Shown: positions 32,726-44,645, numbered from the stretch's first letter. The stretch: DNA of 64,000 bases from Isoetes taiwanensis (GCA_021234155.1 JAJEKV010000022.1:3343996-3407995); one strand, 5' to 3'. A program made the numbers and translations. The notes: generated by a model not told the origin, from the letters alone.

Positions 32726-33384
32726 TAGATAACGCCCTGCCCCGAGGGCGTTATTGGAAAAAAAATTTGAGGGCCATCAAAATGGCGAGGGTGTGCGCGC
32801 AGCGCACGCCCGAGCCATTTTGATGGCCCGAAAATTTTTGCAATAACGCCCGAGGGGCAGGGCGTTATCGCCCTTAACACATTGGTTCGAGGGTTTGCTA
32901 AACAGGGGTTCTTCCGCCAAGGCCGAACGCAGGGATGCCAGAATGGAGCCGCTTTCAGAAGGTTTTGAGCTTGCTGGAATGAAACCGTTTTCAGAAGGGA
33001 TGCCGGAATGGAGCCGTTTTCAGAAGGTTTTCAGAAGGTTTCAGAAGGTCGGATTTAGGAAAGAAGGTCGGATTTCAGAAGGTCTGGCCGAAAGCAGGGC
33101 CTGTGGCTGTAAGCAGGGCTTGTTTGCCGGAACAGGGCTATGGCCGAAAACAGGGCTTTTGGCCGAAAACATGGGCTATGGCTGGAAGGGCTATTCTGGC
33201 GACTCATCTGATTTTATCACTGTAATACTCTAGGATGTTATAAGCATCCACTGTAATACTCTAGGATGTTATGCAAGAACGAGCAAAAAACAGGGGCCGG
33301 TGAACTGTTATTAGCTGATAACAACACTCTGATGAACGGCTGAGATTCAATCTCAGCCTGTAAACCTGAGAACCAATGTGTTAA
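32726..33384. mobile_element. 659-bp insertion in GALS with GGAG TSD
   Basis: GGAG at 32722-32725 and 33385-33388 flank it; on the gene's strand this is CTCC, and deleting the insert plus one copy restores the frame P-P-Y-P-Y-D-Y. The body (32874-33384) has 15-bp terminal inverted repeats TTAACACATTGGTTC / GAACCAATGTGTTAA. Inside are short imperfect repeats (TTTTCAGAAGG, GGCCGAAAACAGGG) and a duplicated CTGTAATACTCTAGGATGTT. A separate 142-nt hairpin occupies the left edge. No coding sequence is present. The class is uncertain: 4-bp duplications are unusual for common plant DNA transposons. Confidence 0.82.
32728..32869. repeat. 142-nt near-perfect palindrome
   Basis: GATAACGCCCTGCCCCGAGG at the left is mirrored by GGGGCAGGGCGTTATC at the right. 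The inner GGGCCATCAAAATGGC and GTGTGCGCGCAGCGCAC parts continue the stem almost to the centre. It would extrude as a strong cruciform or fold as a long RNA hairpin. It lies exactly between the GGAG duplication and the left inverted repeat, so it may be a second, nested insertion or part of the element. Confidence 0.93.
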
Positions 33385-34034
33385 GGAGGCTGGAAATCTC
33401 CAGCCTTATAATCTCCAGCCTTCTCTTCAAGGGCAACAAAAGTAGCAGGCATTTCAATACCTACTCCCTTACCCTGTGTAGCATGAACAATAAGCTGCCC
33501 TCCAAGAGCATCAGTGCCTATTTCTTGCTCAAATTTACAGCTTAAAACCACAACGGTATACATTCTGCCAAGTCCCCAATCTGTAAGGTATTTTTTAGCC
33601 TCAACTCTGGTGATATTGGAGGTCGAATTCTCCGAAGGAATCCATTCACATTGAAATGAGGGTTTTCCATAAATATGGAGTGGCTTTGAAGCAAGACCAC
33701 CAATGGAGAAGCTATTGGCACCCCCTCTATATGCTCCCAGCTCTATAAATAAAAATGCTGCTAATCCGAAGGGCTTTAGATGCCTAACGGTAGAATAAAA
33801 CCCTGATCCTTGCGTTTCTTCATGACCCAATTCAATCCCTTCTTTTAAACCCTCTTGCTGCACCATTTTCTCTGCATTGGGATCCAAAACTTTGTTCCTA
33901 GCCTTATAAACTTGCTGCAAACCCCCCCTTCGAAGCGCTATATTCTCTACCTTTTGCGCCCTTTCAAAGATCGAATAAAAAAGCACCAGCGTTAGCGACA
34001 TAACAAGAGAATTAAACAATACCCGAGTCTCCAT

Positions 34035-35560
34035 AGCCTCCGAAATTTACAACACTCTCCTGGATAGCTTGTTATTTGATTCCAAGTATGTAACAAAGGG
34101 AAGAATTTGCTTTAGTGGCAATAAACAGCGAGCAATTTGGAATACAGTTTAGGATAAGGAAAAAAGATTGACTTTAACGTTCTGCAATGCAAGGCATTTT
34201 ATTAAGTTATAAAGACAGAAGCGTAAAATCCACAACTACAAACATGCTGAGCCGTAAGTCCGGTGCTTTCAGCTCTGTTTCGTTCCTTCGGCCGGATCGC
34301 CGAGAAAAGATACCCTGACGTGTCGTCCATGTCATAAATTTGACCCAGTCAAAAAATACTTTTCCTTGTGTCCGATGCCTTCTTCGGCAACCTTTGAGGA
34401 TCCTACCAGGGCTCTAAATTGGGGGGTTCCTCCCCAGAATTTTCGGTTAAAGTTGTTAAAATCTGGTTTTTAAAATAGATGCCGGAAATTTTTCGTTTAA
34501 AATTTTGTCAAATACTTGTTAAATCCGACAAATTAGAGGATATGTTTCTTCAATCGTACCATTTCCTTACTCTGGGTTTATTCATGGCCTCGCACAAGAT
34601 TTCACAGTGTCAGGGCAATTAAGCAAGTGATTGCATTTTTCAATGGTCAGCTATGAATATTCAATATTATAATGTTTATGGGTTGGGTTTGTGAGGTTAA
34701 ATCCCAGCCGTGGATCTGGAGCATATCCTGGGTACGATGCCAGATCAGCGGCCAGCATCTTTTTGGAGAAGAAATGGCTTGCCATTTCCTAAGGTCTCCA
34801 TAAAAAATGGCATATCCGGCATACGCCTCCTGCCCTGCTTCTGCTCTGCTCTCTGCTGGTCTGCTCTGCGCTGCCGGATAACAAACCCAAATCCGGATAA
34901 CAAACCCAAATCCACGCTGCCGCTGAGACAGGTTTCCACGCCGCCGCTCCAGGCCCTGAAGCAGATCCGTTGCCGCTCCAGGCGCTGAGGCAGATCCACT
35001 GGGCGCTGCAGGCACCTTCATCGCCATACCTCTGCTCCTCTACCCCAGCCAAAAAAAAGAAGATACCTCTGCTCCCCTACCCAGCCAAAAAAAAGAAGAT
35101 ACCTCTGCTTCTAACTCCAGCAAACAGATTCGAGCAGATGGCATCATGACGGAGCATGGCGGCAGCCCAGCAGATCTCTTCCACAGCGACAAATGTAAGC
35201 GAATGTGTCTCTGATAGCGCGAAAACCCTGATAGCAGTTGTGACCATAGGGGAGGGGCGGGGCATATTCTATTCTAATAAAATATTGTTCCGCACAGAAC
35301 ATCTAAATGGCAAGAAGCTCCTCAAAGCCCCTAAAATATACGGATTCCCATACTATACACAGGCCAAATCTTACTCCACACCATTGCATTCCAAATACGA
35401 AACAAAAAATGGGGAAGTTTATCAATATTATTCCAAATTTAAACATGCAAGGGTGTAATGTATTTTAGGGTTTGCAAGGGTCGAGTAATGTATTTTAGGG
35501 TTTGCGTCTCCTTGGCACACGAGTTGTGTAGGAGGTTGCAGACGGGTCTTACTCTGAACA
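34035..35560. other. GALS upstream region and small repeats
   Basis: This is the 5' flank of GALS on the minus strand; no TATA box could be fixed with confidence. Within 34.85-35.12 kb are direct repeats of CCGGATAACAAACCCAAAT (twice) and of CCAGCCAAAAAAAAGAAGAT followed by ACCTCTGCT (twice), and GCCGCTCCAGGC repeats. ATTTTAGGGTTTGC is duplicated near 35460-35505. A short GC-rich open frame from an ATG at 35146 ends in a GT donor-like site (AAATGTAAGC), a possible first exon of an unknown plus-strand gene. Confidence 0.45.
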
Positions 35561-35757
35561 GGGTTCACTATACTTGAAAGAGATGGATTGGAATGTTGAA
35601 GTTGCATCTGCTGCAACAGCAATGGTTGCCGGCGATGGTCTTTTTAATAGGCTCATTGATGTTCTTCATGCACTCCTTGGTAATACTTGGGCAGCATGGC
35701 TGAAAGGTACTAGGGATGTTCCTCCTTTTGACCGTGAGGTAGCAGAGCAGATGCAGG
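35561..35757 (+). CDS. Candidate internal exon of an unidentified gene
   Basis: Open from an AG acceptor (CTGAACAG) to CAG|GCAAGT, a GC-type donor. It encodes EMDWNVEVASAATAMVAGDG, LFNRLIDVLHALLGNTWAAW, and LKGTRDVPPFDREVAEQMQ. It reads like a conserved alpha-helical segment. It faintly recalls a plant Mediator subunit (MED12 type), but I could not confirm that. No neighbouring exons were recognised, so it may also be an isolated gene fragment. Confidence 0.35.
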
Positions 35758-36440
35758 CAAGTACTTGTGAGGCTTCCTGACTTTGATGATTGTTACAAAA
35801 AAAACCACAATCATCATGTAGATTATATGAGTGACATGCATTGAAAATGATAGCAATAGATTAATTTACGTTTTTTGAATCGTCTAAAGAGGCAGCCTCA
35901 CCAGTGATGCACTTGGTAACAAGCCGAGCTTTGGCTCCCATGCTTCTTGTACATCTTTGCATTTTCATGCAGAGAGATGACACAGAATATCTATAGCACA
36001 AAAAGGAAGGATGCCTGTAACTTGCAGACCAAGTCTTGCACTCAGTTCCCGATTATAGTCCAGCTTGTAAACATGTATACTGAAATAATGTGCTAGATTC
36101 TTGTAACCCAAATTAAAACTCTATTCTGGCCTGACACCAGGAGTTGAGCATAAAAATTGTGTAGAATGAAAAGAGCGTCTAACTGACAGTGTTATCATCA
36201 AGCTTTCCTTGCAAGTTCTCCATTTCAAAGATCAAGTTTCAGGACCCCACTGGCTTACTAAAACCCTAACACAAAGGATGGCAAAGTAAGAGACCGTGCT
36301 AAACCATTAGCCAGCCATCTCCTGCACTGATTTCATTATGACACATTTTTATTTCAGTTCTAGTTCTAGTTACGACTTAGGATCCAGTCACTACTGAGCT
36401 TTTTCATCATTATCATTACAGAGTGTCTATTTTCAGCCAG
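35758..36440. other. No recognised gene
   Basis: No coding or repeat feature beyond short TTCTAGTTCTAGTT-type text near 36357. It precedes the 5'-truncated LINE C. Confidence 0.5.
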
Positions 36441-37508
36441 CTTCTCTGCCTGGGGCCACCAGTCACGCTTATTTCGGGCATTGGTCGAGCCGGTCCTTTT
36501 ATATGGGGCAGAAGTGTGGGGTTCGGTGATATCTCTCAACACCTGGAATGACCTCGAGCAGGTGCAGAAAGCCTTCTTGGCACGAGCCCTTGGGGTAAAG
36601 TCCACAGTCCCATACCAGATCCTACTCCAGGAGACAGGTTTTCTACCCCTTCAACGGGCTGCGTTGGAACGCCATATCATTTGCTTCCAGAAGGTGGTCG
36701 CTATGGGTGATACACGTTTGCCCAACTTTGCTTTGGCCATGGCGATGGGTCCTCAACGCCTGAAAGCCTGCTGGAAGGACAAGCAAGCTCAGTGGTTCTC
36801 ACGCTGTGGTGTACAGGAAAACAGATGCGTGCCCGTCAGGACAAAGAAAGATCACAAGGCACTTAAGTTGTACCTAGATGCTACCTTTCTTCGCAAGCTC
36901 TGAGATGCAGATGCTCTAACGCACGTTAAACTGGCACACTATCAGCAGCAAGTCAATCCCAGGCTCATGAGAGGCCCACACCAGTACTTGTACACCCAGT
37001 TGCCCATAAAGAAGCGCAGACTAATAGCTTCCATTCGCACGGGTGCACATCGCCTCTGCATTGAGACGGGCCGTTGGGCTCGGGAAGCACGAGAGTAAAG
37101 GCTTTGCCAGTGTTGCCACCGGGGCGCCATTGAGGATGAATGTCATGCCCTCCAGATCTGCTCAGCGTTTGCCCATATCAGAGAGCGATATGTTCAATTA
37201 CTAGTTCCTGGCCAACCGTTGCATGAGTTATTGAATATGGCGTCAATGGGTTTGTTGGGGTCATACCTCCAGGAGGTTATGGATGCACGGACTCAGTTGT
37301 GTCCTCCGATGGTATTGAACTGTCCTACAGAATTGTGCAGCATGCCAGTGGACCTATTACTGCTAAGGTTTTTCCCTCGAAAACCCTTCGGGGCGGGGGT
37401 TTTTTAATCCTGTCAGTAATACGCTTGTTGCTCTCTTTTTTGTTTGGGTCCCATAGGCTAGTCGGTCTCCGTGGACGCTAAAAATCTATTCTATTCTATT
37501 CTATTCTT
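36440..37508 (+). mobile_element. LINE C, 5'-truncated, with (TATTC)n tail
   Basis: Contains the C-terminal ORF2 region ALVEPVLLYGAEVWGSVI, VQKAFLARALGVKSTVPYQI, LLQETGFLPLQRAALERHII and a frameshifted cysteine region (CQCCHRGAIEDECHALQICS type). The 3' end has a conserved non-coding block with AGGTTTTTCCCTCGAAAACC, then CTTCGGGGCGGGGGTTTTTT, then GGTCTCCGTGGACGCTAAAA, and a tail of TATTC repeats (about 37486-37508) instead of poly(A). It shares all of this with LINE D. The 36481-36903 open frame has no start of its own and is a fragment. Confidence 0.85.
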
Positions 37509-37854
37509 ATCGGAAATCCCAATATAGTGTGGACTCAGCAAATGTGAAGAAGAATGTCAGCCAGTTTCAAGATACTGAATTGGTGGTTGTTCCTTGGACT
37601 CTTTTAGAGGATGGCACTGGTTCCTGAGGCCCCACTGGTAATGGGGCCAGCCTCACCTGGAACAGTGGGAACACGAGAGCGTGCTCTTGGTTGAAGGGTC
37701 CGATAAAAGTGAGGCGAACTGATTTAACCTATGTGGGCACAATTGATGGAGATGCATGATTTGTTATCGGACAGAACGGTGCTACATTACCATGTAATAG
37801 TACAACTGATAGGCATAATGCCTTCTCAAGGTGCCATTGAAGTGCAGCATGCAG

Positions 37855-37956
37855 GTATCTCAATATTCCCAACATTATTTCAGTTGCAGTAACCAGGCGC
37901 TGCACTATGTTGCATCCTGGTTATGGCTTTCTTTCAGAAAACGCAAATGTTTCCTG
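37855..37956 (+). pseudogene. Plastid biotin carboxylase exon fragment
   Basis: Translation gives [20 protein letters not shown] followed by [10 protein letters not shown]. This matches the conserved ATP-binding entry region of the plastid acetyl-CoA carboxylase biotin carboxylase subunit (S-Y-L...[21 protein letters not shown]), closer than to mitochondrial methylcrotonyl-CoA carboxylase. Borders resemble AG|G and G|GTATGT splice sites. The next family exon (GINFIGP...) was not found downstream, nor any preceding one, so it is an isolated, displaced exon rather than a gene. Confidence 0.72.
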
Positions 37957-37959
37957 GTA

Positions 37960-39060
37960 TGTTTCTTCTTGTTTCTCTTGCATATTTCATTCAATTCCAC
38001 TTTGATATTAGGTAGTTGGCTTGTTTGAGCATAGAACCTATGTATCGTTGATTAAAGCATGTGACTCCTGCTGCCACGATTTATCTCCAAATCATCCTGC
38101 TTCATGTTACTCGAACCAATGGTTTGATGCAGCATTCTTGGCCCAGTTTGTTGCAGATCTATGGACTATTACCCCATCTTAAAGTTATGCAGTTCAGATT
38201 ATGAGCCCATGGGGTGTTCGTTGAGTTCATTGTCGACAATTCAGTTTAATCTTAAACTGCCAATAAGTTTAAGTATGATGCAAAGTACCAATCTAGTTGG
38301 TCTTTTTGGACAATTCCCAGGCATCTCCAAAACATTGTGCTTGTTTTGTAGACAATGGAGTTGCTACCATGCCATGCAGAAATTCCAAGGTTAGTCCTGT
38401 TTGAGGTGAAGTACAGACCATCTGGTTACTGGGTTCAATTCCCGGGACTGTTCGACAGTTTTTGTGTTCCTTGGTATATTTAATGTTCTTGTACTTAAAT
38501 CTCATTTGACTATTGAAAACTGGGATTTGTTACTATTGGAGAAACATAAATGGTAAATAAATTTGCTGCATCTGGTCAATTTTGGGTTGTTCATCCTCGC
38601 TATAAAATGCAGGGCAAAAGTATGCTGGTGGGTACATGCTGACAGCACTCATATAGCACCCCATATGGCAGCTTGTTTAAGGTGTTACTGGTACTAGCAC
38701 ATGGTAATTAGGTAATCAATAGAAATATGTAACAACTCCAATTAATAACAAGTGGAATACTATGATAGAATAGTACATCCAGGGTGCTGATCTAAGTGCT
38801 GGGGCCGCGTTTTTTTGATACCCACTAGCATACTTTTGCCCTGCAGACAGTTTGTTGCATAACTTATTATTCAGATCGTCTATTTATTCTAGGAAATAGA
38901 TCAAACATTGTTTTGATACTACATTTTCACTTGCAGCTGGATAGAGATTACATTTTCACTTACAGGCTTCTGTCCTGTAATTAGATTACATGCACAAGTG
39001 TTTCTCGTGTTATTACATGCATAAGTGTTTGTAAAATTGGTACGTGAAGTTATGCCATCC
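37960..39060. other. No recognised gene
   Basis: Non-coding, AT-rich. A phrase ending GGGTTCAATTCCCGGG near 38428-38445 resembles a Pol III B box, but no A box was found at a suitable distance. Repeated TTACATGCA(C/T)AAGTGTTT lies near 38988-39030. Confidence 0.5.
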
Positions 39061-39068
39061 TTAATGCC

Positions 39069-39590
39069 CAAAGGCCTTTATTAGGGCCCGAAGGGCCCAA
39101 ATTTTTTTTATTAATATAAATATATAGCATAATAACAACCAACACATCACTACAATCAACATTAATTAACACAAAACATTACATCCAATACATTTAAATT
39201 AACATCCCTTTAAAACCCCCTTTGGTTTGGGTGCATATTCACATGGGGGGTTACGTAGGGCAGCGAGAGCCCCCAAAAACTTACAATACATGTACAAAAT
39301 TAACACCATTAAGTATATTCCCTCAAACCTTATAGTATTTTGCAAACCTCAATATACAGTATACAAAAACTTGTACATGCATACCCCACAAACGAGGATC
39401 GCTATGTACGGTCCATATTAAGGAATAAAGGGCAAATATGCCTATTCGACAGCACTCGATGCCCGGAGTAACCCCCCGTGTGAATATGCACCAAACCAAA
39501 GGGGGTTTTAGGGGAATGTTAATTTAAATGTATGGATGTAATGGTTTGTGTTAATTAATGTTGATTGTAGTGATGTGTTGGTTGTGATGT
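39069..39590. mobile_element. Foldback element, unit 1
   Basis: The left arm about 39136-39254 (CCAACACATCACTACAATCA ... GGGGGGTTAC) is the reverse complement, with few mismatches, of about 39468-39585 (GTAACCCCCCGTGTGAATAT ... TGATGTGTTGG). Arms are about 118 bp and enclose a 210-bp centre with CAATATACAGTATACAAAAA. The unit is preceded by GGCCTTTATTAGGGCCCGAA. No coding. It is a long-arm MITE or foldback transposon. Confidence 0.9.
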
Positions 39591-39777
39591 GTATGTGAAT
39601 ATAATTTCTTACTCTGATGAAACTAATAGACTTGATAATTATATGATAAGGTTTGCAATTGAAGGTATGCTTTGCTTTGCCTATGTACATCTCAGTGTTC
39701 TTTTTCTATTTTATATCTAAATGCCCTATATAAACATAGTTGAGATATTAGAGAAAAAATCCAATATCCTTAGTGTC

Positions 39778-40270
39778 CGAAGGCCTTTATTAGGGCCCGA
39801 AGGGCCCAAATTTTTTGTTAATATAACAACCAACACATCACTACTATTAACATTAATTAACACAAACCATTGCATCCAACGCATTTAAATTTAAATACCC
39901 ATGAAACCCCCTTTGGTTTGGGTGCATATTCACACGGGGTTACGTAGGGCAGCAAGAGCCCCTAAAAATTTACAATACATGTACAAAATTAATACTATTA
40001 AGTACATTCCCTGAACCTTATAGTATTTGGCAAACCTCAATATACAGTATACAAAAACTTGTACAGGCATACCCCATAAATGAGGATCGCTATATATGGT
40101 CCAGATCAAGGTATAAAGGGTAAATATGCCCATCCGACAGCTCTCGGTGCCCGGAGTAACCCCCCGTGTGAATATGCACCCAAACCCAAGGGGATTTCAT
40201 TCAAGGGGATTTAAATTTAAATGCATTGGATGCAATGGTTTGTGTTAATTAATGTTAATAGTAGTGATCC
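39778..40270. mobile_element. Foldback element, unit 2
   Basis: A direct repeat of unit 1, offset by 709 bp, again preceded by GGCCTTTATTAGGGCCCGAA. Arms are about 39826-39943 and 40155-40268. It differs by scattered substitutions and small indels (about 85-90% alike by eye), including loss of several bases in the poly-T and poly-G runs. Two units in the same orientation suggest a tandem duplication or two insertions into a shared target. Confidence 0.9.
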
Positions 40271-40289
40271 ACGAGTCATCCATTGCAGG

Positions 40290-42900
40290 AAATGGATCAC
40301 ATAAAAATAACCTTGTTCAAGATAACTATAAAATTGTGACCAATTTAGAAAAATGAGGAACTCAAAAGCTTATATGAATGATCATTGCTAATGAAATTGA
40401 TCTCCTGAGATAACTAGAATAATATAAAATGAGTCTAACGAGAATATCCAATATAAACTCATGTCACAAAAACTCAATGCGGTGCCAAATATGCGTCATA
40501 TCCCGATAAAACCAAATATATATAAAAAAAAATGCAATGATACATGATGGTGAGGCAAGACTATCGCTTGAAAAGCCTAGAATAGTAAAAACAACTTCAA
40601 GAGCACAATGCAAAACTACAATTTGCCAAATAGAATGCACTTTCGACAAAAAATGCAATGCAACATATTTACAACAATATGGAAATGTCAAATAAAAAAG
40701 AAGTGACAGTATGGAATGAGATCTCATAAGGAAAATAATGTCACATGCCTAATGCCATGAATCGATGCCCCAATATGAAAAATACTTTAAAAAATGAGGG
40801 GCGAGGTTGAGAAACATGCACAAAATCAGGAGGAAGGTCAAGAAGAAAATTCAGATTGAAGTTAATTTCGGATCACATCGTGGATCGAGCAAAAGTGAGT
40901 CTTAAACTTGAAGAAAATTAAAATGGCTATGTATGTCGAAATGTGAGGTCGAAGTCAAAGGTGAGGTTATAGCCAACAAGAAGGAGGAGATGGAGGTCAA
41001 GTGTGCCAAGGTCAGGGTAGAGTGCAAGGAGGTTAGCCATATGGTAGAATGGGAAAAAAAAGGACAAATGAGAACCCAATGACTAGGTAAAGTGACATAT
41101 TGTTAACAAAGCTAGTGCCATGCATATTATCTGCAAGATTAAAGCAAAAGAAGTAATGTACATAATAAATGAAAACAAAAACATAATGACTATATAAAGT
41201 GATATGTTATTAGAAAAGCTATCCACAGAAAGAGTTAGCTATTAAAAAGGAGAAAGTTGAGGTGCTAGGTGTAGACAAATTCGAGAGAAAAAACATATGT
41301 GGTTATTGCAGCCGTACCACTTCTCGTGAAGGAGGTCAAATCAATCAATTGGTTAAGAGGTCTATGTGCAAATGGACAAGCGAACAAAACGATAGAAATC
41401 AAGGTTGAGGTCAGGGGTGAAGCAGCAAAATTCGAAGTCAAAACTAACTGAGATTGAACTTTTTAGAAGGGTTTGGATGGATACACATGAGCATAAGCAA
41501 AGGGGCAAAGTCAAAGTCGAGAAGGGAGACTCAAAATCGACGTTGAGATTATATCAGGAACAGAGCTAATGCCAAGGCCAAATCGAGGAAATCTGAAGTA
41601 GTCATAAAATTGCAAAAATACCCATAACGATTGGGAAGATAACCATAAAATCCTCATATATGATCGATGAACATGTTTAACAACCCTATTGTATGAAGCA
41701 CATTACTTAAACTAAATAGGAAGCACATTGTAGAATGGTCGATCACTAGCAAACAACCACAAGTCCTACCATATTGAATTATCATCATGTGTGTAGGAAA
41801 AATCGGCCCAAGATATATGACGAATATGACGTCCCGAGGGTATGCAGATGCAACTCATGAAGATGCCATGTCGCAAATCATATCTTTTCGAGAATGGCAA
41901 AATTACCCACAACAATCAGAAAATGTTTATGTCCAACAATAAATGGCATGACGATGCCCCAAGAAGTGTTAGAGATTAAAAATGCAAATTGAGCTTTGGA
42001 AACTGAGCATGGAGGAACTTTAAAACCCCGAAAGCACCACCATCAGGAACTCAACTGACACCAATGAATTGTAAACCACATAGTCTTCACACAGAAGCAA
42101 AGGCGAGTTCACCATTTGGACTCGCACATTGGTAAAAAATGTAGAAAAGATGAACCATGTAGCAAAATACCACTGGGTTTAGTGTCATTTCGGTAATTTT
42201 GGAAAACTTTAATGGTATTTTGGTAATTTTTCCAAAACAATATCTCGAACAACTAAGATGGCATATTATGTGGACATGTATAGAACCTTATAAAATATAA
42301 ATATAAAGATAAAGATAAAGATAAAGATAAAGGAGGTACTATGCCCAAACAACATAAATTGAGATCCCCCCGATGGCAATGTCTAGACTAAAAACTCTCA
42401 ACAAATGGAAAACTTAAAAAATCCCTCGTGAGCAATATGATAATGTAATAAGTTTATTTCCATACCAAATCATACATACGACAATAATTGAAAATATCCA
42501 TATAATATGAATGCGGTGCTTGACATGTCAGAGCCCTTTCCAACACCATAAACTCCGTAAATAAACTTGACACAAATCTAACTACAACTCGTATATAAAA
42601 TTCAAAATCTAAACTTAAGCCACAACCTACATAGAAAAATCAAATCTGAATGCTTATGGAAGCAATCAAGGTGGTAAGCCTGAAAAGAGATACAGGGACT
42701 GCCATCGGCATTTTAAGAGGCTAAAAAAATTGCTTCCTCCCCCAGAAGGATAATCCTAGCATAGATAACTGTGATGTGAAAAATCGCTTCCCCCACCAAA
42801 TCTGGCCAGGTAGGCAAAAAAGGGTAGAGATGCAGAGGTATAAGATCGAGCTTGATGGTTGGGCAGATCCTACTGCATCCCCGCTTTGTTAGACAGAAAA
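40290..42900. other. Gene-poor region; AAAGAT microsatellite
   Basis: A (AAAGAT)n run lies at 42303-42332. From about 40800 to 41560 the plus strand is purine-rich with many GAGGTC/AAGTC phrases and stays open for up to 47 codons (EVEVKGEVIANKKEEMEVKC, near 40951-41092). That is low-complexity and not recognisable. No gene, RNA or transposon boundary can be supported here. Confidence 0.5.
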
Positions 42901-44645
42901 ACTAGAAGGAGATGAAAGAAATTGTTAAATCGCAATGGGAAAAGAAAAGCAGAGGATCAATTGGGTATCGGACCCAGTCTGTGTTGGACAAGGGGGTGTC
43001 ATCTTGTGGAACCTGAAAAAAGCACGTGCATTAATAGGAGGAGTTATTTTCTTACCTTTTTTCGTATGTATACTACGGGTCATAGGGATTTTTGGATGTT
43101 TTTATAGTTATAAAATCAAACAGAAAGAGGTCAAATTTTCCTATCAGAATGCGTATACTAGGATTTTTTGGCTACCTTATGCACACAGGTAGCATGTCCC
43201 ATATAAAGAAGGTGGATCCCCCGGGGTGTTGGAATTCTAGGACGGCTAGTTTTCGTTTTGCAGCCCTCCATCTGAGGTGGCATATATCTCGACCCTTGAT
43301 TTTCAGATTGTATGGTGCGGATTTGCCATGCCATTTTTTTTATTAATATCCATGTTTGCTCAGAGAACAAATGTGATACAATGAAAAGTTGGTACACTTC
43401 GGCTACCATTGAGAAACCTATGTTTACAGAACCTGGTTTTCTGACCATATGTTTGTTAGTTAGTTCAATGGTTAAAGCTATAAGAGGATTAAAGGTTTGG
43501 ATAAATTTTAAAACATACATTTTTGGTTATGCATTCGATTTAAGAATATAGCATAAGGTTTTTTTTAAAAAAACTAAGGAGCCAGTATTTGTTGGCATAC
43601 ATCGAGTTACGCTAATATGCATTTATGGCGGTCCAGTAGTTTGGTGAGAAAGCATGACTTTTACACATCTGCTGGGACTTACAAAATCTAAGAAATATCT
43701 GGCTTAGGGTATATGGAATACGATTCAGATGGGGAAGAGATTTCCGGGCCAGAACATGAATGGTTAAACGAAGAGGATCTTAGGCGAGAACTTGAGGCAT
43801 ATTGTGGTATTGAGAATCATTGCGATAGCAGTAAGGATAAGATCATGGATAACTGAGGCTACAGAGGCGGCTATGGCCATAATAAAAATGCATATAACAG
43901 AGATGAAAGGGCTAGAGTTCAGAGGGGATCAAGAATCTCCGGTAAAAAGAGACAAGGGAATTTTCTACCAGCTCAGAATGACAACGAAACACTGGAGATG
44001 GATGATGACATGGATCTTAATCAGGTTCTTTGATCTTGCCTGGTTAACATAGTTTGCCTTTTTCATAATACATGGGAAAACTGTAGACGAATCGCTGGGA
44101 CTACTCTGAATAAGGTAGATGCTATAGATTTAAAGAAATATCTCTTATCTTTAGCTGCCTGGATGTTATTCTGTTTTTTGACGACCATATTTAGTTATAT
44201 AGAGTTTTGGACTTACGGTTTTAATACGGCCTTCAGCCTTGGACTGACAGCGGATCTGTACTTTAGAATAGTAAGGCATGAGCCTCTCAAGTTCTTTCAG
44301 AGAGGTATAAGAATGCAGCTAATATGGTTCACCATTAGGGGACGTGTTTGTTTAAGATTGTTACATGGTTGGATCTGGGAATGATTTCAATAGAGACAAC
44401 TCTGATAATAATATTCCTATCAACATACTGCAGTTTAGATCTGGACGTAGTCCTTTCTTAAAACTCCTTAGTATTGTGCCTTGCACATAAATTTTAATAA
44501 TGTGGCTTTTGACACTAAACAAAATGATAGTTTATCTGATATATCTAGATAAATTTTATTGTTTATAAAAGGTTTTTACATGTATCATAAAGGTTTCTTT
44601 CCTCTTTAAATGTTTTTTCCTACATCTTTATTTAACTAAAAGGGA
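42901..44645. other. No intact gene; possible LINE trace
   Basis: At about 42935-43040 a plus-strand frame, GKEKQRINWVSDPVCVGQGG followed by VILWNLKKARALIGG, recalls the post-reverse-transcriptase W...C.P...GGL.I..L..A.AL pattern of LINEs. It has no neighbouring support. The rest is AT-rich with short open frames and nothing recognised. Confidence 0.35.

Larger units (their letters stand above)
31771..34034 (-). pseudogene. GALS: GT92 galactan beta-1,4-galactosyltransferase (GALS), disrupted
   Basis: Coding parts are 34034-33385, 32725-about 32264 and about 32114-31771. The second intron has GTAATG/TTTGCAG borders. The protein starts METRVLFNSLVMSLTLVLFY, a type II signal anchor for the Golgi. 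It then shows SFQCEWIP and the GT92 (DUF23) core: YPYDYLYCGSSLYGDMSPQR, REWMAYHAKFFGPRSHFVLH, DAGGIHPDVQ, and DVDEYVYVPPDT, which holds a DxD-like metal site. It continues with QWGFEKLVFRD and LRYYHYHDTIT. Total about 488 residues, the usual size. The family extends beta-1,4-galactan side chains of pectin. A 659-bp insertion in coding sequence gives an immediate TAA, so this allele should lack the catalytic part. Confidence 0.88.

Noticed and set aside
33330-33375. CTGATGA followed by a hairpin and GTAAAC, resembling a hammerhead ribozyme core
   Set aside because: The catalytic GAAA after stem II reads GTAAA and no proper cleavage triplet with matching stems was found. Retrozyme LTRs, primer site and polypurine tract are also missing.
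36481-36903. 140-codon frame as a host gene
   Set aside because: It matches the C-terminal part of LINE D ORF2 and is followed by the shared LINE 3' end.
38395-38450. B-box-like GGGTTCAATTCCCGGG as a SINE or tRNA
   Set aside because: No A box at a suitable distance and no tRNA cloverleaf.
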